A stretch of DNA of 64,000 nucleotides, taken from the NCBI GenBank assembly GCA_016699165.1, contig CP064963.1, positions 186,001 to 250,000 on the forward strand. Direction: 5' to 3'. Positions 1 to 9,058 of the stretch are shown here, in pieces. The notes under the pieces are model-generated. The model searched no databases and was not told where the DNA came from. It saw nothing but the letters and a program-made list of their open reading frames with translations. Each line of letters opens with the position of its first letter. Within the stretch, counting starts at the first letter, position 1. This stretch comes from Candidatus Melainabacteria bacterium (GTDB lineage Bacteria > Cyanobacteriota > Vampirovibrionia > Obscuribacterales > Obscuribacteraceae). Made by a program: the position numbers and the translations under genes.

Positions 1-2990
1 GTATTGTGCTTGTCGAAATTGTTGCTCGCCTTGAACAGTTGCGCACAGACCGCGACCAGGCGCTCAAATATCTAGATTTAAAAACCAAGAAAGAATCTAT
101 CGAGCGCGATCTTATATTTGTTAGAACCAATGAGCTCGACTTAGCTGTAAATGAAAAGCGCCAGGTCTTGATCAGGTTAGACGAACGCGAAACTTTTCTT
201 GCCTCAAAGTTATATGAAACGGAAGTCGGTCTTTTAACTCTGCGCAGTGAAATGGGCAGAATCGACGAAGAAATTCGCGACAAAGGCGGCAACGAACAGC
301 TTCTTTTAAGACAAGATCTAGAAAATAAACGAGGCGAATTGACTCGTGAAGAAAACAAACTTTCAAACCTTGATGGTGTTTTTGGCGAAAAAGAAAAGAC
401 TGTAAAAGCTGTCGAGAGCCAAATTGAGACTATCGAAAAGCATTTGCGCAAGTTAGCCAAACAAAAGTCTCAGCATTTAGAAGATCAGAAAACAGTAAAA
501 GTTGTGCTTGATGAAAAACAAGCAGCACTGAAAGTTTTTATCGATCAAATAGAATCTTTGAGAAAAGAAAAAGACAAATCATCTGACAAAGTTTCTAACT
601 TGCACGACGATTTGCAAAAACTGCGTGAAGACAAACACCAGAAACAAGTTCGCCAAACCGAATTAAAAGCGAACAGAATAAATTTAGAAAAAGAGCTGGA
701 AGGCATTCGTACCAGAGCCACCGAACTGATTGCAAAATCAGCCGGCAGCAAAGCTTTGGGTGAGCGCATCGATAGACAGTATCAAGACGCTTATGCACTT
801 GTGCTTGGTATAAGTCGCGACATCGAACAGCTTGAGGGCGAACTTGAATCGACTCAAGAAGAAATCGAATCTAAACAAAATAATTTAGAGCAAGTAAAAC
901 GCCGCGTTATCGAGCTTGAAACACAAAAAGAAGTAACCGGCACAAACGGCTATGGACACGCTGTCGAAGCTATCATGGCAGCTGGTATCAGAGGCGTTTA
1001 TGGCACCATTGGTGAGCTAGGCTCTTGCGAAGGTGACTACACTCAAGCGCTTGAGACTTGCATTGGACCGCGTTTGAGCCACGTTGTGGTAGAAGACGAT
1101 CAAGTTGCCAAAGAATGTATTGAATATCTAAAATCTACCCAATCGGGCAGAGCTACTTTTGTTCCGCTCAACAAAATTTCTTCCAACCCGCCAGGACTGC
1201 TTCCAGAGCGTCAGGGTGTAGTCGATTTTGCTTATAACATGATCGACTTCGAGCCTCGCTTTGCCAAAGCATTCCAGTATGCTTGCGGTCAAACTGTGGT
1301 GATGAACGATCTTGACAGTGCTCGCCGCATGCTAAATCAGGCACGCATGGTCACTGTGGGTGGTGAATTGCTTGAAAAATCAGGCAGTATCACGGGTGGT
1401 CAGGAAAGCAAGTCGCGTCTACATTTTTCCAAGCGTGGCGAGACCGACCTCGCTGTTTTAAAACAAACTCAAGCAAGCGTACAAGAGCAAATTAAGTCGC
1501 TCAAAGAAGCTGTAAAAGAGCTAACTGTATCGCTGAACGAAGAAAAAGAAAAATTAGTCAAAGCCAAAGCTGATGCGATGCAAAGACAGTCGGCCATTGA
1601 AGACAATAAAAAACAAACTATCGAACTAGATCAAGGCATCGCTGAAATCAAACCGCGTCTGCGTGAAAAAGGCGACGAGATAGATGTAATAGATCAAGAA
1701 ATGGATAATATTACTATCGAAGTCGAAAGCTTCGAAAAGAAGATAGAAGAACTGGCCCGTGCACTGGAAAACGTCAAAGACAAAGGTGCTAATTCTAAGC
1801 TAGAAAAACTCATTCTCGATTCTGAAGAAGTAAGAGAAGACGTCGATTCTACCGAAAAAGAGTGTAAAGAAATTCAGCGTCTAATCGATAAGATAGAAAC
1901 TGAAGAAGTGGTAGAAACAAACACACGCGACAATCTCAAAGAACAGGTAACCAACTCTAAAGCAGAGATGGAAAACCTCACCATACAGCGTCCACTGCTT
2001 ACCGAGTCGGTTGATACCATTAAGCTTTCTATTGCGGAAGTGGAGAAGAAAGTAAATGAAATCTCAGTCGAGCTTGAGTCACTTCGCGCTCAAAAAGACG
2101 AGATTCATGCAAATGTCACTGAGCAAGAAGTTCAAAAATCCAAATACGATCAAGAAGCTAAGCGCGTAAACGAAGAGCGCAAGAATGAAAAATTAGCACT
2201 ATTCGACTTGGAGCGTGATTTTGAAGAAATTAAGGCTCAACTTGCCATTATCAAAGCTGAAAATCCAGACTATGAGCCGCCTAATCAACAAACAGTAGAC
2301 GATCTCAAAAAAGAAGTTGAGAAGTTGGAGCGCAGGATGCGCCATCTAGAACCAGTTAACATGAAGGCTCTAGACGAATATAACCAGACTGAAACCAGAA
2401 AAACCGAACTCGATACCAACTTAGAAACGCTTGACCTTGAAAGAGAAGAAATCATTCAACGTATCTCCGGCTACGATGAACTGAAAAAATCAACTTTCCT
2501 TGAAGCTTTTCACGCAGTTAATACCAACTTCCAAGAAATCTTCGCTGAGTTGAGCCATGGACATGGCAAGCTCGAATTAGAGTATCCAGACAGCCCATTT
2601 GATGGCGGTTTGATTATCAGAGCGCAACCACGCGACAAGAAGATGCAACGCATCGAAGCGCTGTCTGGTGGAGAGAAATCGCTTACTGCTTTATCTTTTG
2701 TGTTTGCCTTCCAGCGTTACGCACCAGCTCCGTTCTACGCTTTCGACGAGGTCGACATGATGTTAGACGGTGCAAACGCAGACCGTCTTGCACGTATGGT
2801 CAAGCGCCAGTCGAAACAAGCACAGTTTGTGGTAGTCAGTCTGCGTCGTCCGATGATTGAGCAAGCCGACCACGCTATCGGCGTGTCCTTGCGCAACGAC
2901 GGCTACTCGCGCGTTGTAGGCATAAGCGAAATTCAAATTCCAGCAGAAAATCCCGAGCACGACGAAGAGCCTCAAGCTCGTGGAGCCTAG
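1..2990 (+). CDS. smc: Chromosome segregation ATPase SMC (5' end outside window)
   Basis: Structural maintenance of chromosomes ATPase, which compacts and segregates DNA with the ScpA/ScpB kleisin complex. The reading frame is open from base 3, and the N-terminal Walker A head (about 200 residues in a protein of roughly 1,190) lies upstream of the window. A long coiled coil is followed by a hinge near residues 310-440 (GIRGVYGTIGEL, then CIGPRLSHVVVED), a second coiled coil, and the C-terminal head with signature LSGGEKSLTALSF and Walker B FDEVD near residues 885-920. It sits 3 bp upstream of scpA, the usual partner. The GTG at base 6 is not the true start. Confidence 0.95.
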   Translation, partial: IVLVEIVARLEQLRTDRDQALKYLDLKTKKESIERDLIFVRTNELDLAVNEKRQVLIRLDERETFLASKLYETEVGLLTLRSEMGRIDEEIRDKGGNEQLLLRQDLENKRGELTREENKLSNLDGVFGEKEKTVKAVESQIETIEKHLRKLAKQKSQHLEDQKTVKVVLDEKQAALKVFIDQIESLRKEKDKSSDKVSNLHDDLQKLREDKHQKQVRQTELKANRINLEKELEGIRTRATELIAKSAGSKALGERIDRQYQDAYALVLGISRDIEQLEGELESTQEEIESKQNNLEQVKRRVIELETQKEVTGTNGYGHAVEAIMAAGIRGVYGTIGELGSCEGDYTQALETCIGPRLSHVVVEDDQVAKECIEYLKSTQSGRATFVPLNKISSNPPGLLPERQGVVDFAYNMIDFEPRFAKAFQYACGQTVVMNDLDSARRMLNQARMVTVGGELLEKSGSITGGQESKSRLHFSKRGETDLAVLKQTQASVQEQIKSLKEAVKELTVSLNEEKEKLVKAKADAMQRQSAIEDNKKQTIELDQGIAEIKPRLREKGDEIDVIDQEMDNITIEVESFEKKIEELARALENVKDKGANSKLEKLILDSEEVREDVDSTEKECKEIQRLIDKIETEEVVETNTRDNLKEQVTNSKAEMENLTIQRPLLTESVDTIKLSIAEVEKKVNEISVELESLRAQKDEIHANVTEQEVQKSKYDQEAKRVNEERKNEKLALFDLERDFEEIKAQLAIIKAENPDYEPPNQQTVDDLKKEVEKLERRMRHLEPVNMKALDEYNQTETRKTELDTNLETLDLEREEIIQRISGYDELKKSTFLEAFHAVNTNFQEIFAELSHGHGKLELEYPDSPFDGGLIIRAQPRDKKMQRIEALSGGEKSLTALSFVFAFQRYAPAPFYAFDEVDMMLDGANADRLARMVKRQSKQAQFVVVSLRRPMIEQADHAIGVSLRNDGYSRVVGISEIQIPAENPEHDEEPQARGA

Positions 2991-2993
2991 ACT

Positions 2994-3821
2994 ATGGAAA
3001 ATTCTAACGCAGAAGTAAAGCTCGAAGTAGTCCAGCAGCTCTTTATAGACCCTGCCACACTGGATCCAATTTCTTTTGAACACGAGCGTAATGTCGGTCC
3101 CTCTGACGGTATCGAGATTCTTGTGCGCATGGCAAAGAATGGTGAAATCGACGCTAAATCTGTAGACATAATCGATGTTACAGACAAATTCTTAAAAGCA
3201 ATTGCTGCTACTCCCAAAGAGAGTTTGCGCCAGTCGGGCAAAATCATTTTTCACGCATCAGTTTTGCTTCGTCTAAAAGCTGAATCGCTTTTGACTGAAG
3301 TGGTTGAAGAAGAAAAAGTGGATGATGATTTCATGGACTTCGACGAAGGTGCCATGGAATTTGATGGTGCCAAGCAACCGCGCCAAATTTCGCTTACCGA
3401 TTTAGAAAAAGCGATTGTAAGAAAACCAACTCGCACAAAAGTAGTACGTCGAAAGATAACACTGGACGAGCTTATTAAAGCTCTACAAGAAGCGGAAAAA
3501 ATCGAGAAAATCCGCTCTGAAAAAAGCAGAAAATCTCGTATTGATTTAAGCGGACATACTTTGATTCAAGATGTCGATGACATATTGAATCTAGCGCACG
3601 ATGAAGATATAGAGCATACTATAGAGAATGTAGAACAGCTCCTGGTCAAAATCTTCCAGGCTAATCAGAAAATTGAATTATTCGCTTTAGCCAGTATGCT
3701 AGATCGAAAAGGTACATGGGTAGACGCTTTTCTTGCTTCACTTTTTCTGTCTAATGCAGGTAAAATTATACTTGAGCAAGAAAGTTTCTATGGTCCAGTT
3801 TTCATAACTCAAGCAAATTAA
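2994..3821 (+). CDS. scpA: Segregation and condensation protein A (kleisin)
   Basis: ScpA bridges the two SMC heads in the bacterial condensin-like complex. The 275-aa protein begins with the typical N-terminal kleisin region (F-hydrophobic-GPSDGIEILVRMAKNGEIDAKSVDI, with D-I-L-L-like spacing) and ends with a winged-helix segment (LASMLDRKGTWVDAFLASLFL). The middle is acidic then basic (EEEKVDDD to VVRRK), as expected for the kleisin linker. The gene follows smc by 3 bp and precedes scpB by 13 bp, so the three are co-transcribed. The ATG follows the smc stop so closely that translational coupling is likely. Confidence 0.9.
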   Translation: MENSNAEVKLEVVQQLFIDPATLDPISFEHERNVGPSDGIEILVRMAKNGEIDAKSVDIIDVTDKFLKAIAATPKESLRQSGKIIFHASVLLRLKAESLLTEVVEEEKVDDDFMDFDEGAMEFDGAKQPRQISLTDLEKAIVRKPTRTKVVRRKITLDELIKALQEAEKIEKIRSEKSRKSRIDLSGHTLIQDVDDILNLAHDEDIEHTIENVEQLLVKIFQANQKIELFALASMLDRKGTWVDAFLASLFLSNAGKIILEQESFYGPVFITQAN

Positions 3822-3834
3822 CGAGATCCAACTT

Positions 3835-4560
3835 ATGTCTGAAATCGAAGTTATAAAAGGAAAAATTGAAGCGGTCCTCTATTTGACCGACAAACCTTTG
3901 CGCGCTCAGGCAATTTCGCAAATCATCAATATAGACGTAGATATGACCAGACAAGCCATTCTCGACTTAATTCGAGACTACGAAGACCGCAAAGGCGGCT
4001 TAGAGATTGCCGACGATAATGGTTATATTCTGCAGGTGAGAGACGAATACAGCACAATCATTAACGAATTTGCTCCACTGGAATTGCCTACTGCCTTAGT
4101 GCGCACTCTATCTGCCATTGCTATCAAGCAACCTGTGATGCAGTCAGAAATCATCAAAATAAGAGGTGCTGGCGCTTACGACCACATCAAAGAATTGCTC
4201 GAACGCCAACTTATTAATAAACACGAAGAAGGTCGCTCGCCAACATTGACCACCACCAAAGAGTTTCAAGACTATTTTAGATTGACCAAAGATGGCAAAT
4301 CACTTCGCACTATGCTTGCTAAAGAAGCCAAAGCTGCCAATACTCCAGAGCCTGGAGCCGAAGCGTTACCTGGCGAAGCAATACCTGGCGAAATAACACC
4401 ACAAGTGATGCCGGAACAACTGATGTCAGACCAAATTGTCACTACTTTTGATGCCAGTCCAGGTCCTGAACCAAATACGATGTCAGAGCCAGTTTTAGAT
4501 TCAGAATCTTTAGAGACACCAGTTCAATTTATAGTAGACGAGCCTGTAGCGAACTCTTGA
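3835..4560 (+). CDS. scpB: Segregation and condensation protein B
   Basis: ScpB is a winged-helix dimer that binds ScpA in the SMC complex. Residues 1-160 match the family (KIEAVLYLTDKPL near the start; LSAIAIKQPVMQSEIIKIRGAGA; L-I-N-K-H-EEGRSPTLTTTKEFQDYF). The last ~75 residues form a Pro/Glu/Met-rich, low-complexity tail that the core family does not need and that is probably disordered. Its stop overlaps the TTG start of ispD, so the two are likely translationally coupled. Confidence 0.92.
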   Translation: MSEIEVIKGKIEAVLYLTDKPLRAQAISQIINIDVDMTRQAILDLIRDYEDRKGGLEIADDNGYILQVRDEYSTIINEFAPLELPTALVRTLSAIAIKQPVMQSEIIKIRGAGAYDHIKELLERQLINKHEEGRSPTLTTTKEFQDYFRLTKDGKSLRTMLAKEAKAANTPEPGAEALPGEAIPGEITPQVMPEQLMSDQIVTTFDASPGPEPNTMSEPVLDSESLETPVQFIVDEPVANS

Positions 4561-5282
4561 ATAGCCAAAATCCAGTTGTGGCAATAATTGCCGCCGCAGG
4601 AGAAGGCAGTCGGTTCAGTTCAGATTCAAGCAAAGAAAATCCCAAGCAATGTCGCATGTTGCTCAATTATCCATTGTATATGTGGAGTCTGCGCGAATTT
4701 ATATCCAGCGCATATATATCGTCGATAATATTAATTGGCAATGAATATATTTTGTCTTCGATGCAAGAACAGGTAGCAGCTTTTGATATTGAAAAAAGAA
4801 TAGATGTCATATGTGGTGGCAAGTCGCGACAAGAGTCTGTCTATCTAGGGCTCAAACAAAGTGAAAGTCATACTCCCAAGCCCACTCACGCGCTTATTCA
4901 TGATGCGGCAAGACCACTCATAACAAAAAAGGATATCGACGCAGTGGCTTTAGCAGTAATCGCATCTGGTGCTGCCACCATGGCTAGTGTGGTGCCAGAT
5001 ACGGTGAAAAAAGTTGATAGAGATTCCTTATATATAAAAGAGACCCTTAATAGAGACGAATTGTATCTAGCTCAAACCCCTCAAGGTGGAAGATTGGACT
5101 GGCTCCTAGAAGCACATAATAAGCTGGTTTTAAAAGGACAAGAAGTGACCGATGATGCAGCTTGTCTTGAGCGAGCCGGTCATAGTGTCAAAGTGGTACC
5201 AGGTTCCAGGTTCAATATAAAAGTCACACATAGCGAAGATATGGATATTTGTCGATATATTCTTTCCAATAGATCTTTATAG
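4557..5282 (+). CDS. ispD: 2-C-methyl-D-erythritol 4-phosphate cytidylyltransferase
   Basis: Transfers CMP from CTP to methylerythritol 4-phosphate in the non-mevalonate isoprenoid pathway. The nucleotide-binding motif AAGEGSRF lies at residues ~13-20, followed by NPKQ, and the central HDAARPLI and TPQGGR motifs are intact. The 241-aa length is normal. The only upstream start that keeps the N-terminus is TTG 4557, whose bases overlap the scpB stop (TTGA). No clear Shine-Dalgarno precedes it, so expression probably depends on reinitiation after scpB. Confidence 0.9.
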   Translation: MNSQNPVVAIIAAAGEGSRFSSDSSKENPKQCRMLLNYPLYMWSLREFISSAYISSIILIGNEYILSSMQEQVAAFDIEKRIDVICGGKSRQESVYLGLKQSESHTPKPTHALIHDAARPLITKKDIDAVALAVIASGAATMASVVPDTVKKVDRDSLYIKETLNRDELYLAQTPQGGRLDWLLEAHNKLVLKGQEVTDDAACLERAGHSVKVVPGSRFNIKVTHSEDMDICRYILSNRSL

Positions 5283-5535
5283 GTAGAACCATAAGTGGTG
5301 ACCGATAAAGCTTGGCGAAGATGAAATTCTAAAGTTTTAACTGGAAATCAAGAGAAGTAGCGCGTCTTGAAGCAGCGGGCTATGGCGTGTCGACAGACGC
5401 CAAGTAAAAAGATGATGCTAAAAGTAATACCATAGACATCAGTTAGGACACTTGCGAATTGTGACAAAAACTATAGAATTAGACGTGATGCAGTGTCTGT
5501 GTTCCATCAAGGTATTCACGGGTAGGATCTAAAAT

Positions 5536-6027
5536 ATGACGAACGACAATATCAATACTCAAACCGGCGAAATGCCAATGATGTCAGCTCAGCTGGCTCG
5601 CGGACCGGCAAAACAGGCGGTAGTGGATTTATTCCCCGCGTTGAACGACAGAAAATCATTGGGTCTGGGTTCCATGCGCGCACCAAATCCAAATGTGAAA
5701 TCTGGATCTCAAATATCTATTTTTGCGCCAGTTACTTTTGAAGAAGCAATCGACATCGTAGAGTGTCTGCGTTGTAGAGCTGCCACCACTATCTCCTTAG
5801 AGAATATGAAAAAACTGGACGCTAGCCGTTTAGTTGATTTTGTAGCTGGTGCCTCAGCTGCTCTGGATGGCGACTTCCACAAGTTAAGCGAGCAAGTTTA
5901 TATTTTCACTCCAAGCAATATTAAACTGACTTCGGATCTGAAAATGGAACCTCAAACAGCAGCTGATGGAAGTTACGATTTGGGTGCACTCGATTTTCTT
6001 TATCCATCGAGCAACAAACCTAACTAG
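5536..6027 (+). CDS. sepF: SepF-like cell division protein
   Basis: A 163-aa protein with the SepF/DUF552 fold, which tethers and bundles FtsZ at the division septum in Gram-positives and cyanobacteria. The core runs from about residue 60 (ISIFAPVTFEEAIDIVECL) through TTISLENMKKLDASRLVDF and VAGASAALDGDFHKL to YIFTPSNIKL. The first ~55 residues are less conserved and would hold the membrane-targeting or linker part; no strong amphipathic helix is obvious there. It is separated from ispD by 253 bp of non-coding DNA, so it probably has its own promoter; TATAGA near 5473 is a possible -10, but no convincing -35 is visible. Confidence 0.8.
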   Translation: MTNDNINTQTGEMPMMSAQLARGPAKQAVVDLFPALNDRKSLGLGSMRAPNPNVKSGSQISIFAPVTFEEAIDIVECLRCRAATTISLENMKKLDASRLVDFVAGASAALDGDFHKLSEQVYIFTPSNIKLTSDLKMEPQTAADGSYDLGALDFLYPSSNKPN

Positions 6028-6071
6028 TTAATTGCCAATTCAATTAGATCGATTTTTCAACTGACGACAGA

Positions 6072-6102
6072 AGAAGCCCGGGAATTTTATTCCTGGGCTT
6101 CT
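6072..6102 (+). terminator. Strong hairpin downstream of sepF
   Basis: Inverted repeat AGAAGCCCGGGAA / TTCCTGGGCTTCT with a 5-nt loop (13-bp stem with one G-T pair) 45 bp after the sepF stop. No U-run follows, so it may be a 3'-stabilising or processing hairpin rather than a complete intrinsic terminator. Confidence 0.5.
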
Positions 6103-6325
6103 GGGTTCAATGTACTTGTAATCTATGCAACTGCATGTAAATACTATTAACAGTTTCTAATAAAATTCGGGGTTGGGCATCCAGGGATTCGACCCGACAT
6201 TTTTTTAACAGACCATAGTTGTCAGCATTGTTATCATGGTCATTAACAGAGGCGAACGAGTTTGTCTGCCCGGCGCTCATTCTGTCTCCTCCTTACCTGC
6301 ATCTAATCCACACAAAACAGGTAAT

Positions 6326-6356
6326 ATCCCTCCTTCACCGGAGGGATTTTTCTTTG
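6326..6356 (+). terminator. Intrinsic terminator between sepF and rnj
   Basis: Stem ATCCCTCC / GGAGGGAT with loop TTCACC, followed by TTTTTCTTT on the plus strand. It would end the plus-strand transcript from sepF and lies 10 bp beyond the convergent rnj stop. The remaining 6103-6325 interval holds no credible ORF; it contains a T-rich stretch and a GGATTCGAC motif discussed among the rejected items. Confidence 0.65.
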
Positions 6357-6365
6357 TGCACGTTT

Positions 6366-8123
6366 TTAGCGCTGCTTTTTATTCGGGGAGCGTGAGTTTT
6401 TTTCACTGGCGCCAGTTGTCATCGGGGCGTCTTTGCCCTCATCTGTACTAGAGACAGAAACCAGATTTACTTTGACCTGAACAAGTGGACTTGCGTTCAT
6501 GCGTTTTTGCAAGAATTCTTCCAGCCCGTCTTGAATATGAAGTGAAATATGTTCTTCGTCTTTCCATTTGCGATTTTTGCCACTAAGCAAATTTTCCACT
6601 TCTTTGCCAATAAGCAATACAAACTCTTCGGCCGGTACATCCTGGGGCAAAATAATGCCTCGAATGGATATATCGGGACCGGCAAGCATTTTGCCGTCAC
6701 TACCCATGGTGGTGACCACCATTACAAGACCTTCTTGCGATAAGTGCTTGCGGTCGTCCACCGTTTCATAATCGATACGCCATTCGCGGTTTGAGTCAAT
6801 GAGAATAACGCCTGATTTGACTACACCATTCTTGGTGCATGAATTTTTGGTCAATTCGAGCACTTCGCCATTTTTTAAAACAAAAGTATTTTCTGCAGGT
6901 ACACCAGTTTCGGTGGCAAGCTCGCAGTGTTTTACAAGCATTCTGTACTCGCCGTGGATAGGCATAAAATACTTGGGAGTACACAAGTTGAGCATAAGTT
7001 TTTGCTCTTCCTGGCAGGCATGTCCTGATACGTGAATGCCTGAACCTTTGCCATAAACCACGTCTGCACCACGCAAAAATAGTTTATTAATGGTATTGGC
7101 TATGGAGCGCTCGTTTCCGGGAATTGGTGTGGCAGAAATAATTACTGTGTCACCAGGGACAATACTAATAAATTTATGTTCGTTATTGGCGATTCTAGTT
7201 AAGGCAGATAATGGTTCGCCCTGACTACCAGTAGTTAAAATCACTACTTGATGATCTGGATAGTCTCTTATTTGCTCGATTGGGATAAGCAAATTATCGG
7301 GAAACTTCATATAACCTAGCTCGCGACTTAATTCGGCGAACTTATGCATTGAGCGTCCTAATATAGAAACTTTTCTGCCATAGTGCATTGCCGCAAGCAA
7401 AACCTGACGTACACGGTGCACATTGCTTGCAAAAGTTGTAACTATTATGCGCTGCTGAGCACGAGCAAAAACTTCGTTCAGTTTGCCCCACACTGTGCGT
7501 TCGGAGGGGGTGTAACCAGGCTTCTCGGTGTTTGTGCTATCGCTCATTAAAAGCAAAATGCCTTCATCAGAAGCACGGGCAAGACTGGCAAAATCGAACA
7601 ACTCGCCGTCTACTGGTGTTAAATCGAATTTGAAATCGCCTGTATGAACTAAAGCACCAATTGGCGTTCTTATAATCAGCGAAAAACTATCAGCGATAGA
7701 ATGGGTGCAGCGAATAAACTCAACTTCAAAACATCCCATGCGTACTCGTTGACGCGGTTTGACCTTTTTTAAATGAGTGCGATCTTGAAGACCCATTTCA
7801 GACAATTTTGATTCAAGTAATCCAAGTGCCAGAGCTGGTCCGTAAATTGCAGGTAGAGAAATCTCGTTTAATATAAAAGGCACGCCACCAATATGATCTT
7901 CGTGACCATGGGTGATTGCAAGCCCGCGAATCTTTTCTTGATTTTCAACCAGGAAAGAAATATCTGGTAATACTAATTCGACTCCGATCAAGTCGTCGGA
8001 TGGAAAAGCAAGTCCGGCATCGACCAAAATAATGTCGTTACCGCAGCATATAGCCATAGTGTTCTTGCCGATTTCGCCAAGACCACCAAGTGGAATTATT
8101 TTGACCATTTTATCTAGTGCCAC
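6366..8123 (-). CDS. rnj: Ribonuclease J
   Basis: Metallo-beta-lactamase/beta-CASP RNase with endo- and 5'-exonuclease activity, central to RNA decay where RNase E is absent or minor. The 585-aa length is normal. Visible motifs are the zinc site THGHEDHIGG (~residues 70-80), HTGDFKFD (~155-165), SDSTN, TTFASNVHRV in beta-CASP, GSQGEP and the C-terminal PIHGEYRML followed by HCELA. The C-terminal tail is Ser/Lys-rich. It is the last gene of the dut-dapB-asd-dapA-rnj transcript and its start overlaps the end of dapA by 14 bp. A dapA-rnj neighbourhood is also known in Bacillus. Confidence 0.93.
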   Translation of the reverse strand: MALDKMVKIIPLGGLGEIGKNTMAICCGNDIILVDAGLAFPSDDLIGVELVLPDISFLVENQEKIRGLAITHGHEDHIGGVPFILNEISLPAIYGPALALGLLESKLSEMGLQDRTHLKKVKPRQRVRMGCFEVEFIRCTHSIADSFSLIIRTPIGALVHTGDFKFDLTPVDGELFDFASLARASDEGILLLMSDSTNTEKPGYTPSERTVWGKLNEVFARAQQRIIVTTFASNVHRVRQVLLAAMHYGRKVSILGRSMHKFAELSRELGYMKFPDNLLIPIEQIRDYPDHQVVILTTGSQGEPLSALTRIANNEHKFISIVPGDTVIISATPIPGNERSIANTINKLFLRGADVVYGKGSGIHVSGHACQEEQKLMLNLCTPKYFMPIHGEYRMLVKHCELATETGVPAENTFVLKNGEVLELTKNSCTKNGVVKSGVILIDSNREWRIDYETVDDRKHLSQEGLVMVVTTMGSDGKMLAGPDISIRGIILPQDVPAEEFVLLIGKEVENLLSGKNRKWKDEEHISLHIQDGLEEFLQKRMNASPLVQVKVNLVSVSSTDEGKDAPMTTGASEKNSRSPNKKQR

Positions 8124-9045
8124 AAAGATTTCCTTTATCGCTCATTGTGCTTACTTCGCATTCTGCAAGCAAATTTCTCATTTGCAATTTTTGCTCTGCG
8201 TCTAGTGGCACCAGTGGTAGTCTCAGATTTTCTTTGCATAATCCCAAAAGCGACAAAACATATTTGACACAAGTAGGATTTGGAGCAATGAAAAGCCCCT
8301 TGAACAGTGGCAAATACTTATAATGCAAAGCTCGTGCTTCGCGAATTTCACCTTCGGCAAACATTTTCATCATCAGCGCAATTTCTTTGCCAATCACGTG
8401 ACTGGCAACACTTATTACACCACAAGCACCCACACTCATAAATGGAAGAGTGAGATTGTCGTCGCCAGAATACAATCTAAAAGGATCAGCACACAAGCGA
8501 GCAAGCGTTGCCATTTGATCAATGTCGCCTGTTGAATCTTTGATGGCGTGTACGTTCTTGCAAGATTCAATTATTTTGACCATGGTGTTAGGTTGAATAT
8601 TGATACCAGTACGACCAGGAATGTTATAAACAATAATGGGCAAATCGGTTTTATCGTTGATTGCTTTTATGTGAGCAGCAATACCTTCCTGACTGGGTTT
8701 GTTATAGTATGGAACCACTATAAGTAAACCGTCAGCACCCGCTTTCTCCGCTTTCTTAGCCAGTTTCGCCGACTTTTCAGTATCGTTTGTACCAGCGCCA
8801 AAAACAATTTTTGTTTTCTTGTGTGCTTTTTCTTTTGTGAATTTCAAAAGATCAAGCTTTTCATCAGTAGATAAAGTCGGACTTTCGCCTGTGGTGCCTG
8901 ATACCACAATAGTATCTGTGCCAGTCTCGATAAGATGCTCAATGAGCTTCTCTGTCGATTTGTAGTCAATTTCGTTAGAGTCATCAAAGGGCGTGACCAT
9001 CGCGGTCATCAATCTTCCAAATAAAGGGGCGTCGGCTCCGATCAT
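8110..9045 (-). CDS. dapA: 4-hydroxy-tetrahydrodipicolinate synthase
   Basis: Condenses pyruvate with aspartate semialdehyde, the committed step to diaminopimelate and lysine. The TIM-barrel motifs are present: GTTGESPTLS near residue 50, the YNIPGRTG tyrosine (~137-144) and the Schiff-base lysine in AIKDSTGD (~165). The 311-aa length is slightly above the usual ~295 because of a short C-terminal extension (after LLAECE) that overlaps rnj. It lies 13 bp after asd in the same operon, which supplies its substrate. Confidence 0.94.
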   Translation of the reverse strand: MIGADAPLFGRLMTAMVTPFDDSNEIDYKSTEKLIEHLIETGTDTIVVSGTTGESPTLSTDEKLDLLKFTKEKAHKKTKIVFGAGTNDTEKSAKLAKKAEKAGADGLLIVVPYYNKPSQEGIAAHIKAINDKTDLPIIVYNIPGRTGINIQPNTMVKIIESCKNVHAIKDSTGDIDQMATLARLCADPFRLYSGDDNLTLPFMSVGACGVISVASHVIGKEIALMMKMFAEGEIREARALHYKYLPLFKGLFIAPNPTCVKYVLSLLGLCKENLRLPLVPLDAEQKLQMRNLLAECEVSTMSDKGNLCGTR

Positions 9046-9058
9046 TGTGTCTGTGCTC

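Noticed and set aside
6166..6347. GGGGTTG...GGATTCGAC, like the 5' end of tmRNA, followed 160 bp later by a terminator
   Set aside because: No matching 3' half with T arm and acceptor strand is found up- or downstream, no short tag ORF with a stop is present, and only ~180 nt are available before rnj. It could be a tRNA/tmRNA remnant, but the evidence is too thin.
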